Part shown: positions 1-10,149 of the stretch, piece after piece
Numbering within the stretch: position 1 is the stretch's first letter
How the letters are laid out: every line of letters begins with the position of its first letter
Assembly: GCA_030737835.1 (NCBI GenBank)
Contig: JAUJYN010000012.1
Location: 12,014,729 to 12,078,728 of the forward strand
Length of the DNA stretch: 64,000 bases
From: Acorus gramineus
Lineage: Eukaryota; Streptophyta; Magnoliopsida; Acorales; Acoraceae
Reading direction: 5' to 3'
Position numbers and translations under genes: made by a program
Notes under the pieces: generated by a model
The model's input: the letters and a program-made list of their open reading frames with translations, nothing else
Told to the model about the DNA's origin: nothing
The model's database searches: none

Positions 1-485
1 GCATAATCAATGTCTGCTTCGTTTGCTTTATTCTCGTTGGAACAGGGAATAACTCATTGAAAAGGAATAAAATAATAATAATAATATGCCTATTCCACAA
101 TCCACACCCCTCTATTTGATCCCATTATTCCCATATTCAGGTCCTATCTGATTTGCCAAACAATTAAGAAGAATCTTAAAATCACATGGTTGGAAGAAGA
201 AATGCATGTTAACCACAGCTGAAACAAGTAAAAAATGCTGAGATACCATAGCACATCCCAAATACAGTTTAAGATTCAAAGTAAACATTCAATCAAAATT
301 AAAAACAAACCACTGACAAACTTTAACATTTACATACACTTAAGACAATCTGCAACAAAACAAACCCAGTGATGGCAACACAAGCCATCTTTGTTAAACA
401 ACTAAAGAAAATATTTTTTAAAAAAAAGGGCTTCTGATTGATCCTTTAAACTATATGATACAGAAGATTAAACCATCATAAACAA

Positions 486-500
486 CCCCCCCCCCCCCCC
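486..500. repeat. C15 homopolymer tract
   Basis: Fifteen consecutive C on the plus strand (G on the NF-YA transcript), just downstream of the miR169 site as transcribed. It may be in the distal 3' UTR or past the poly(A) site. Length is prone to sequencing error. Confidence 0.8.
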
Positions 501-556
501 TCTCCATCTCACTCCTTGCTCTTGTATTCAACAAAGAAACAAGAAGAGGTGAGACC

Positions 557-577
557 AAGCCAAGAATGATTTGCCTT
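557..577 (-). promoter_or_regulatory. miR169-type target site in the NF-YA 3' UTR
   Basis: On the minus strand, about 130 nt after the NF-YA stop codon, these 21 bases read GGCAAATCATTCTTGGCTT preceded by AA. Against the reverse complement of canonical miR169 (known sequence CAGCCAAGGATGACTTGCCG), I count mismatches only at the two outermost 3'-of-miRNA bases, one central-3' base, one G:U-type change and the terminal base. Pairing around miRNA positions 10-11 is intact. Plant NF-YA mRNAs are established miR169 targets through a 3' UTR site, so position, orientation and sequence all agree. Confidence 0.88.
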
Positions 578-705
578 GCAAATAAAAAAAAAACATCACA
601 GTGTGTCATCCAAGTCCACCCCTACCATGCTATTTACCAGGTTGAGGTGCATGAAGCACATATTTTCTTCCACCACTTACAACGGAGTGGGCCATGGACA
701 GGAGA

Positions 706-3700
706 TCACTGGATGGTGACGGCCCGGTTTGGAGCCCGGTTCACCAACATGCCGCCCCGCGGCAGCCCTGAGCAATCCCCACCTGCTTCCTCCCCTCTCT
801 CCCCCGCCATTGAATGGAAGGCGGACATTGGGTAACCCTGATAGCAGCTGCTGTTGTTGCCATTAGTGTACGTGTTCGGTTCACATGTTCGCTCATCCTG
901 CGTTGATGGGCCTGAGTTTCCGTTGCAATCTGAAGACATTGGTGGCTTTTGAGCAGATTGACCTGTCGCAGAAACCCCGGCAATTCCCTGCACCGGGTTT
1001 GGGGGGTGGTTGTTGCCATCAGACTTCTTTGTATTGAGGAATCGGCCCCCGCAGCCCCTTGCCCTCCTCATTGCATGCTGATGACGAGACTCGTGGAGAT
1101 ATGGCTGTCAAAGAAAAGATGGACACAGACTAATTATCATTGCCGATTAACATTCAGTCAAATGTCAATGAGATTAATCAAAAAATAACTTTGGCCCGGT
1201 TAACATATATCCAACTTGTAGTTACTGAGTGTCCATAGGATAAAGTACAATGTTTGTTTGTGAGTGAGAATCTTATGAATTTCAAACTGTAAAATAAATG
1301 AGCTGCAAAAACACCAGGTAAACCTTATGAAGAATTCGCGAAAGATGAGCGTATTCCTAAATATCTTATGATCAGAGTTTATCAAGTGTTATTGTGTTAA
1401 AAACATGCATCAAGTAATCTTTGCCCTCAAACTCGGTGGTTATTTCATCATTACAATTGCAATTGAAAAAATCCCCCACAATCACAAAAAAGTTATTACT
1501 CACTTAAATGGACATCCCTAACTTCATCTCTGCATCAAACAGATTTAAATACAATAATGCATCTCCAATCCTGTCAACATGTCAGATGTGTGCAATTTTA
1601 GGTGACATGAAGCTCTAGACAAAATGAGTGTCATTTTTTTTTGGTCCATCCTCTTCATAGGCTTACAAATATGGTTTTACATGCATAATCAATATCATAT
1701 AAGAGTCAGTTTTTTAAGTCATGCCTTAATATCTGTAAAAATATATTAAATAAGCCACTATATGCGTCCCATAATTCTTACATGCTAACACCGATACGCC
1801 ATACAATCCTAATCACATTCGTTTCATCTTCCTTCCCCATTAATATAAATACACCTACACCTATAAACATATTATAGAACTGCGTAATTTTAGGCAGCAT
1901 ATAAACTTTAGACACAAATAGTAAATCTTATTTTTCCATGAAGCCTATTTATAAGATCATAAAAATTATTACAAAATCAAAGATTGAGGTCATGTGAAAG
2001 AGTCATCGCAGAGTTATATCATGCACCTTGCATTTTTGGTATGTTGATAATTGAAGTCATTCCTTCCTCTCTGTGATAAGTTATTCAAAATTATAGACAC
2101 ACACCATAGAGGGTTAAATTATTGGGCGAACATGACAAAGTTCTGGGTTCAAGTCCTGAGAGCAGCAAATTTGTGAAAAAAAGCCAAAGGTTAGGACCAT
2201 ATCCCATCTCTTCCCTCCAAGCAGCATGCCATATGCAGGACCACCCTAGGCGATGGCCTTTCTGCCTCCACTACCTACCGCTAGTGCTATTCATCAAACA
2301 ATGCCCTACGCATGAAGAAGCATGACTTTATAAATGACTTCCACCATACATTCCCAACACATGTACTTTCTTCATAATCGTCCATGGTTTCTCCACATTT
2401 TATTTTTTTATTATGATGCTACATGCATAATGAAAATTTAACTGAGTGAACATGTGAATCTAACATGTATCAAAACCTTAGATGCTGTGATTGTCCATCA
2501 GTTCTTCATTTCACTGACAGATCTCTCTGAGCTCCCCACCTGTCATTGTTCTTTAAGAAAACTTGCACAGGCAAGTTCCTTCACATCGGTGGCACGGCTT
2601 CCCACATGTTTCATGAGCTTCTCTTTCTAAAAGAAATAGGCAATCTGGGTTCCATATAACCCAAAATAATCAATTACTTTTCTGCAACTTCAACACATGG
2701 AATTATTTTGAGGACTTCACTTCGCTACTGGATATCTCTGAACTCTATAACTCTTCTTTTTCGTTAAGAAAAAACTTTGCGGCTAATATGCACTAAGCCA
2801 TAAGCCTTATCGATGCACAATCCAGTTCCTTCGTATTAGTGGAGCAGCTTACTACATGTTTCTTTGGTTTCTCTTTCTAAAAGATATGCAATCTGGGTTC
2901 CATATGCCTAAAAAAAAATCATTTGCTAAATCTAACACTTCAACACATGAAACCTATGATATGCCCATGTATGAAAAACTAAAAGGCACATGAGAATATC
3001 GGATATTAACAAGATCTTCCTCATTGTCTTAAGATTTCATTAAACACGCTAGTAACTCAACTATATAGCAAACCCCATAGTCTCAGACATGTAGCAAATT
3101 GATAGCTAAATAATTCGCAACCAAGAACTACGAATCCTGATTTGTCTATAAGAAAACATGTAACTAAATGTAAGTGTAAAACCTAAAGTTTTGCTATCTA
3201 GGCATCAAAAGGCATATTTCATAAGATGGTAGATTGGTAGCTTGGGCTCCAGTCATTACCTTTCTAACTTTTATCAACTTCCTTTCAAGCTCAGCCTTGG
3301 CACGTGATTGTCTTCTCCTCAAGATTCCATGATATTGTTTGGCGTTCACAAAAACAGGCTCTTCTGCCATTTCAAGGGGCAAAGGCATACGCGGATGCTG
3401 CATACCAAGTAAATTGGGATGAACCTGTTCCGGAAAAGAAGAAATTTCGGTTATTGATTAAATCCTAAAATAAAGTTCCAAAGTTATATGGTTGCCATCC
3501 TCAGTTAACCCACTACTACCACAACAATTGTATAATCACAATAGGACAGAAATCATATTAGTTGTCTAGAACTCATTTTATAGATTTTCCCAACAAATTC
3601 ACACAAGTTACCAGTATGTAATAGGAACCAAAACATAAAAATCTTATTTATATAACATATATCAAAAATCAAATATATATGTCATATGCATACGACTAGG

Positions 3701-4949
3701 CCATACAAAAGAGTCAAAAGAAGAAATTCATCAATTCTCTTATTTGTGAAAAACTTGGCGGGCCAGTTATCTAAATAATTCATCATGCATATCTAGAGAA
3801 CACATATTACATACCAGAGCCTGGGTTCCATAAGCAGCCACAAATCCATTATAATAAGGATCTCCGTATGGAAAAGGAGCACAGGCCTGAGAATGAATTT
3901 TACAATAACAAAAAAATCATTAGAGAGCATGCCAGATGGGGTTGAAACTTAAAAGGCTCCACAACAAGATTGATGTAGTTCAAGGTGGTGTCTTTCTGAC
4001 ATGAACGAGAGCATGCCACATGAAATCATAATTAAAAAGCCACCATTGTTCATCCAGGGCCCAAATTTTTTTTTGGATAAAATAAGTAATTAAAACTATT
4101 TTAAATAAACACTCCGCACAAAGAAAAAGAAGGGAAGAAAAAGTTCCCACAATTGTATGACCAAGTTCCAGCTGGGTATGTGGCACGAGGTATTCAGTCA
4201 TCACAGGAGGGATGTTAGACGCGGCCTGCTGTGGTTGCTGGTTTTCCTGCCCATAGCTTCCATCTGATTTTGCCGAAATGGAAATAAAATAGTAAATAAA
4301 AGAACACTTGACATTAAAACCAATAACTTATGTAATTTAATTATCTGCACAGCCGATTTACTTCATGATGACAAAAGAAACCTTTATGTAAAAAACTAGA
4401 ATTAAAACAAATAACAAGGAATGCAAATTGGCACATTCATATCTTATGCTACGCAAAAAGGAAATGTTACCACAACTAACTATTTCCATAGAAACAGACT
4501 CCGAAAACTCAAAACCTCCATACAGCTAGAACGGAATCAAAGTTCTCTATGTGATTTAATGCATCAAAAACTATCATCCTAAACCATTAAATGCTAAAAA
4601 AATGATAACATGATAATACCGCAATAGTGGCACACTCCAAAACAACTTAAGCCCACAACTTATTTATAACTCTCAAACTAACCATAACGAAGCTCACTAT
4701 AGATAACGATGACGAATAAAAAAACGATGATCAACCTGCTTGTGTCGCCGCATCTTTGCTGACATCACTACCCTCCCGAGTGACATCATCAGCCTCAGAC
4801 TGGCCACTGTTCGCACCCCCACCTCCGTCCGTGGTAGCTTCGCCAGGCGGAGACACGACGTTGTATCGCCACCATGGCTGCTGAGAACTGATCGCCGATG
4901 GCAATGGATCAGGTTCCGCCGAATTTTCACTATGGGGCTTTGATTGCAT
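706..4949 (-). CDS. NF-YA: Nuclear transcription factor Y subunit A (CCAAT-binding factor)
   Basis: Sequence-specific subunit of the NF-Y trimer, which binds CCAAT boxes in the nucleus. Five coding exons join in frame: 4949-4736, 4263-4151, 3886-3815, 3424-3260 and 1104-706, giving 320 aa. The conserved core is plain: [19 protein letters not shown] (about residues 154-172) opens the A1 helix that contacts NF-YB/NF-YC, and [20 protein letters not shown] (189-208) is the A2 DNA-binding part. The large last intron (3259-1105) falls exactly between K188 of A1/linker and P189 of A2. A plant-type [10 protein letters not shown] segment lies near residues 115-124. The start at 4949 (MQSKPHSEN) is chosen because it matches the usual plant NF-YA N terminus. 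A leader intron begins with GTAAGT at 5534, so transcription probably starts near 5.6 kb. The N-terminal region is low complexity, the core is certain. Which of the several plant NF-YA paralogues it is cannot be settled here. Confidence 0.95.
2115..2330 (+). repeat. tRNA-derived SINE-like fragment in the NF-YA intron
   Basis: Contains GGTTCAAGTCC, a perfect match to the pol III B-box consensus, about 35 nt after a weak A-box-like stretch (near 2115-2130). It is followed by a GC-richer 150-nt body unlike the flanking AT-rich intron. No cloverleaf can be drawn, so it is not a tRNA gene. I see neither a clear poly(A)/poly(T) tail nor target duplications, so the ends are approximate and the call is an inference. 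Confidence 0.4.
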
Positions 4950-5534
4950 GACGGGAGAAGTCTTAATTCCCAAATTCACCACTCTTAAATAATCAAAACA
5001 AAATTCCGAATCAGTGATGCATATATATATTAAAAAAGAGTACCGTCTCTCCAAAAATCCAAGAAAATCTTGTGAAGCTAAATTAAGAATCAAAACATGA
5101 ATCAAATATTAATTTTTTTTGAAACAAAAAATGATCTACTCAAGCTAACAAATAGTTCCAAATATGATATCAAACGAAACGCTATCACATAAGAAATCAG
5201 ATAAATCACTCTTTTTAGCAACAAAAGCTGCCGAAATAACGAAAACGCGAAATCAAAATCCTTTTAATACATAACAAAACAAGTCGAATTTCGCGAAAAA
5301 AAAGAAGAGAGAAAAAACAGATTCTGACCGTCTCCGAATCGGGGATTCGATCGAAAGTCGAAACCCTAAGAAAAGAAGAAACTTTTGCGATCGGAACAAG
5401 AAACCACAGAAATCCAACTCGACCAACACAAACAGAATCCCTAATTCACAAAAAAAAAAAACCCAAACCAAAACCCTAACAACAATAGATAGAAACGTAA
5501 GACGAGCCAAATTGAAAGAACTGTAAGCACTTAC

Positions 5535-5720
5535 CGATCAAAGTGAAGAAACCCGAAAAAGAGGACCCAAAAAAAGAAAAACTAAAATTCGCAGCTTTTG
5601 TTATCGATTTCCATTCGAGAATGGAAAAAACGAGGACACCAATCTATTGATCCCTAACAAAAAAATATATAATATTATAATAAAAAATGGAAAAGTGAAA
5701 AGACAGATCAGGCACTGATC
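5535..5720 (-). promoter_or_regulatory. NF-YA leader exon and core promoter region
   Basis: The leader exon ends at 5535, followed by a consensus GTAAGT donor. The leader (about 5535-5650) is pyrimidine-rich on the transcribed strand. Upstream at 5665-5695 there is an AT-only stretch containing TATA-like words in the minus orientation. Further up, 5750-5870 is GC-richer, with a TTGAC W-box core near 5795. The transcription start is inferred, not seen. Confidence 0.45.
5582..5614 (-). CDS. Upstream ORF (10 codons) in the NF-YA leader
   Basis: In the predicted first leader exon of NF-YA, an ATG at 5614 opens a 10-codon frame (MEIDNKSCEF) that stops with TAG at 5582, before the leader intron donor at 5534. 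It is therefore present in any transcript starting upstream of 5614. Some plant NF-YA leaders are reported to be translationally repressed by upstream ORFs, which makes this a reasonable candidate. The exact transcription start is not known, and peptide conservation cannot be judged from one sequence. Confidence 0.45.
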   Translation of the reverse strand: MEIDNKSCEF

Positions 5721-5979
5721 TTTATAATAAATGACTCGTATGTCCTGCCAACTTCCGAGGGTTGGGTGGTTTTGTTAGAGGGGTAGTTCGGTCATTTGAC
5801 TGCGGCAGCCTCTGCTGCGTTTATGGTGTTTCGCAGTAACCGCAGAGGGATTCACCTTTTGGGATGAAATTACGGAAATGCCTTTTCGTCTTTAGCTTTT
5901 TTGTTTTTTTTTTTAGCTTTTTTTGTACATCCTATGCGGTTACTAAAAAAGGATAGTTGAGATATGGTGGTCATTTTCT

Positions 5980-6435
5980 AAGCCCCCGTGTGGGATGAGA
6001 ATTGGGTTTATTCTTGAGTATATATTTATCACGGTATAAGTAAGTATAAATAGGAATAAAGTGATTTTATGTTTGGTTATGTTTTGAATTATTCTTGTTG
6101 ATAAATGTAAGAAAAAATATTTTGTTGTTTGGATAAAATGTAAATAAAGTATGGATAAAGATTTATAAAAGATAAAAAAATAATGATAGTTGATTTGACA
6201 TGTGATTTATAAGAGGTGATAATAGTTGATTTGACAGTGGACTCACATATTTTTTTGGGGAAATAACCTATGATAACTTTAATTCCAAGGGTTGATTGGA
6301 ATCTATATACCATTTTATACTAGTTTATTCTAGCATACTCTATCCATAGTTATTATATGTTTTTAAACACCTTTTATCTCTTATTCCCTTTATTCAAGGT
6401 TATCTGGGGGCTTATTCCAGTTTCAAACGGAGGAT
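5980..6435 (-). mobile_element. Dispersed AT-rich non-autonomous element, family B, copy 1
   Basis: Lies in reverse orientation to four relatives at 6.5, 41.4, 43.4 and 61.3 kb. Shared landmarks are a GTTTGGATAAAATG-like word, TTTATAAA plus TGATGAT/ATGATAGTTGA blocks, a TCCACTGTCAAAT-like block and AATAAAGTGATTTT near one end. Ends are GC-richer with CCCCC/GGGGG (5984 and 6407), suggesting terminal inverted repeats. No coding capacity. Superfamily not determined. Confidence 0.5.
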
Positions 6436-6509
6436 CAAGGCATTTATTGTATATGCCACGTAACCCTCCCATATGACATTACTATAATACCCTCATTAGT
6501 ACTGAGCCC

Positions 6510-6815
6510 CTGTATGGTTGGAGAATAGGCAAGTGAAAATTAGATAGAATAACTTCAAAATGAGTATTTGAAAGATTTGAATAAATGTGAATCTGTATGC
6601 TATAATTAGTTGGTATAAAGTAGTATATATATACGATACAACCCTTATAATTAAATTATTTAGGTTATTCAACCCAAAAGAATATGTGGGTCCATTGTTA
6701 AATTAATTATCATCACCTTTATAAATCAATTATCATCATTTTTTCATATTTTATAAATCTTTATCTATAACCTATTCATATTTTATTCAAACATGATATG
6801 AAATGGTGATTTGAC
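6510..6815 (+). mobile_element. Dispersed AT-rich element, family B, copy 2
   Basis: Same internal word order as the copies at 41.35 and 43.33 kb: AGTTGGTATAAAGTAG, then a TTATTCAACC block, then GGGTCCATTGTTAAATTAAT, then TATCATCATTTTTTCAT, then TTATTCAAAC. It adjoins copy 1 in the opposite orientation. Boundaries approximate. Confidence 0.5.
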
Positions 6816-6819
6816 ATAT

Positions 6820-8035
6820 TGCTCCCCTTATTTATAAAACATGATATGAAATGATACTTTGATATATTGGTCCCCCGTGTGCTAGTGACACATATTGGAA
6901 GAAATAACTCAATTCCAAAAGGAGGTGGAATTGTTATACCACCTCGGTGTAGATCAAGTGGCCAATGCGTTCCTAGAGTAATTAGACCACCAAAAGCAGT
7001 TTCAAAAATGAAACAACAAGATTAGCAGTTGGTAAAAATAAAATCTAATGATCTTAAAATACCATGAAATTCAACGTGAAGGTGTGTTTGTAGTAAGATC
7101 GGGATTTTATAGCTACTAATCATGCAAATTTTGATTAAATTTTATCATTAACACTATTAAATAAGTGAATTTGCCATTGATAGTAATAATTAGTATATGT
7201 AATAATTAACATAGTTTTTCTCTCTCTACAAATACACTCTGATGGATTTATAGGACTTTGAAATAAATGGTTATTATGATTGTTTAATATTTTCTATTTT
7301 TAGTAAATTTTTAAATTTGTAATGGTTGTTTTCGATTGTTCAACTCTCTAAAAAAAATCTTGTGAAACACGTTTCCAAGAGTTGACCATGTCCTTTAGGA
7401 AGACACTTTTCAAAATCCAAAAAGATTAAACACAAATCCAAACACACATTTCAATTCAGGTGTACGAAACATTTTTCTAGTTTTTAGTAAAAAAATTTAC
7501 ATCTGACCAAACAAATGATGTGAACTCCCTTGGAGTCAATTTTATTAAGTTATTTTTTTCTAAAATTATATGTTTGATTTCTAAACAAGCAGTAAATAAT
7601 AGCCGTTTTGTGAAAGAAACAATGCAAAAAGAGGAGTGCTAATACACTCAGTCCATCCTACAGTCCCATCTACAATTCAAAAGTGATTCTTTAACCACAT
7701 AAACATTGTGAATACATAAAAAAAAATAAAAAAAATATTTTTAAATAAAAATATTCTATTATATCTCAGTATATAAAACACTACATTCCTCCTAAGAAAT
7801 AATCATGCGGGAACGTGGTGAGGTGTTGGGGTATCCTGTGCATCTTATATGCAAGCTGAGACCTGAGAGAGGACTACACATTGATATTAATGTCACAATT
7901 GAGTATCAACCCTGGACCGAAGGAGCAAGGGTGATCATTAGGGAATTGACTTTAAAACCGTAGGCCCCATTAACAAGTCAAATAAATCAAAATTCATCGT
8001 CTCATATATATTTTAATAAACAAGTATATATGTTC
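6820..8035. other. Intergenic, no gene recognised
   Basis: AT-rich DNA with no open frame resembling a protein. A GC-richer patch at 7800-7980 is distinct in base composition but has no recognisable coding content. A tract near 7625-7790 shares words (a 'fading' TATCTCAGTATAT block) with the dispersed AT-rich repeats described elsewhere. Confidence 0.5.
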
Positions 8036-8039
8036 TTAA

Positions 8040-8535
8040 AGAAAAAAATTCAAATAACCGCTTATAAGCTGCATGAAATTCATATAATCTTGACTTTTTT
8101 TAAAGTTTATATACCCCTTTAAAAACACTTATGTAAATTCAAATAACCCCATGAGTTAAATTTTGACTGACAGATTAGGATTGTTCTGCGAATATTATGT
8201 ATGGTTAACCCTAGTTGAAAACATAGTATACCAAAATCTCATACAATGTATCAAAAATGTAAAAAATTATATATAAATGACGATTTTATCCATCCAGATA
8301 GGATTTCATAGTCTACCTAGAGGGGGAGAATAGTCATGTACAATTTTTTTTCACATTTTGTAACAAACTGTAGGAGATTTTTAGTATATTGTATTTTAAT
8401 AAAACAAGATATTTATAAAATAATTTTTATTTATTAATAAAAATTTAACTCAAAAAATTTATTTAGATTTACATAAATATTTTTAAAGAGTTACAAATAT
8501 TTAAAACAAATAAAAAAGTTACATGGATTCCAAAA
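8040..8535. mobile_element. Foldback element, family C, decayed copy
   Basis: Internal order matches the well-preserved copy at 39.1-39.6 kb: a TTCATATAA end, a TAAATTCAAATAACCCC block, GGTTAACCCTAGTTGAAAAC, AATGTATCAAAAATGTAAAA, then an inverted second half ending TTACATGGATTCC. Arms are diverged and I see no clear target duplication, so the ends are approximate. Confidence 0.55.
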
Positions 8536-8846
8536 AAAACTTTCAGGGCGTGGGTTGGGCCAAACATATCATTTCTACGTGCAGGGCCAATTGGTCAAAC
8601 ATATCATGTTTTTCAGATAAGGGGCATTTTAGACAATGCAAGAGCAATTCATAAAAAAAACATTAGTCAACTTCATCAGTAAAAAAAATATATATATATA
8701 TAAAAATCTTTCACTCACCACTCTCCATCAATTGAAGTTAAAAGTAACCGCAAAGGACCATTGTTCGGTCCCTCCCAACCACCGTTCATCGAGAGTCCAC
8801 CACGCGTCCAAAGGTGGTCCCCACGGTAAAACTCCAGAACCTTCCT

Positions 8847-9011
8847 GGACACGTGTCCACACAACAGACGTACATCTAACGAACAAACGGCGTGATTTGA
8901 CGGTGGGGGCTTCCTCCGTCACCGTTGGTGTGGGCCCTAGCAGTCAGGCACGTGTGACCTACACGTGCGAGGTGTCAGCCATTAATCGGACGAAGGAGAA
9001 TCGTCCACGTG
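8847..9011. promoter_or_regulatory. G-box (CACGTG) cluster island A
   Basis: Four CACGTG cores lie at 8850, 8949, 8962 and 9006; the first is inside a perfect 12-bp palindrome GGACACGTGTCC (8847-8858). The island (about 8740-9130) is much GC-richer than its surroundings. G-boxes bind plant bZIP and bHLH factors. No gene start is seen within several kb, and the open frame across 8636-9031 does not resemble a protein, so this may be a distal element or a relic promoter. Confidence 0.5.
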
Positions 9012-9134
9012 GAGGGGGCGGGGGAATGTGATGACAAGTGGGGGTTGGTGCGTTTTGAATGTCGACGTGGATGTCTCTGCAGCCACACCGTGGAATTTTC
9101 TTTTGTCGTTTTGTGTGTGGGGGGGGGGGCGTTT

Positions 9135-9875
9135 ACGTCATTTCATGTTTGACTTAATGTGCACTCAATTTTGGATTGGACACCCCTTGTTTATTTATCA
9201 AGGCCCCCACTGTCTCCCATCAACCCTAGTTGGATCAAGTTTATTATCTCTTCAGTCTCGTTTATAATATGATACACTATGATAACGTCATAGATATTAC
9301 GTCATTATCATAAACGGAGTCATGAGTGGACTCGGATCAAGATTTCTCAAAATAATTTTTTTATTTTATCTGTAATTTAATTTAAAGAGGTTATAAAATT
9401 TATTTTTAATGTGAGTGGACTATTAATCCCTTGCATATTAGATGATTCTCTGTATTGAAAAAGAGTTTGATAAAAAAATATATATCCAGATTTGATAAAA
9501 AGTGATTTTTATTATTTGAAACATTTTATGACTCAATTTTAATAGAAAATATTAGGGTGTCATGTGGATAGTCCCACAAACGTTTTTAATTTTTTTTAAA
9601 TTAGTAAACATCCTTTAATGAAATATATATTTTAATAAAAAAAATGTATATTACTTCTTTTCTAATTTTCAACATATTTTGAACAAATGTAATTTTTTTT
9701 TTTATCGAGGTATATACTCACTGAAGGAGGTATACACCCTTTTGAATGGCTAATGAGATATGCATGACTGTATTTGAGGCTAACCACATATTGCGTGTAA
9801 CAACACTCAATTTAATAGTGCCATTTTATTATATATATTTTATGTATATATATCAATTTTACTAGATATATAATA
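9135..9875. other. Intergenic, no gene recognised
   Basis: AT-rich. The only notable item is a short inverted repeat around 9258-9325 with the word TAATATGATACACTATGATAA and a partial mirror ending in ATCATAAACGG. Similar words recur near 56.45 and 57.1 kb, so it is probably a fragment of a small dispersed element. Confidence 0.4.
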
Positions 9876-9877
9876 GG

Positions 9878-10147
9878 TTTTTTTATTTTTAAGTCCCTCA
9901 AACCATCATATTTAGTGATCGATCCCTCATTTCTTCATATTTAGGTTTTAACCCCCAGATTTAAATGATAGTTCCTTTTTAGTCCCTGAGAGGGACCTAT
10001 TCATAAATTATTTAATTTTCTTTTTAGTCCCTGAGAGGGACCTATCCATGAATTATCCTTTAAATCTGGGGACTAAAACCCAAATACGAAGAAGAAAATG
10101 ATCAATCACTAAATATGATGGTTTGTGGGGACTTAAAAATAAAAATA
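9878..10147. mobile_element. Foldback element, family A, copy 1
   Basis: A near-complete 270-bp inverted repeat. The left arm has TTTTATTTTTAAGTCCC, then CCATCATATTTAGTGATCGA, then AGTCCCTGAGAGGGACCTAT; the right arm returns the same words reversed (ATGATGGTTTGTGGGGACTT, TTAAAAATAAAAA). Two further copies lie at 59.76 and 60.48 kb. No coding capacity and no clear target duplication, so the superfamily is open. The transcript would fold into one long hairpin. Confidence 0.75.
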
Positions 10148-10149
10148 CA

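Noticed and set aside
2140-2170. Possible tRNA gene (perfect B-box word)
   Set aside because: No acceptor or anticodon stem can be paired around it. Better read as part of a SINE-like repeat.
8636-9031. 131-codon plus-strand open frame across the G-box island
   Set aside because: The frame starts in low-complexity AT-rich DNA, has no recognisable domain and overlaps dense CACGTG words. GC-richer composition alone explains the lack of stops.
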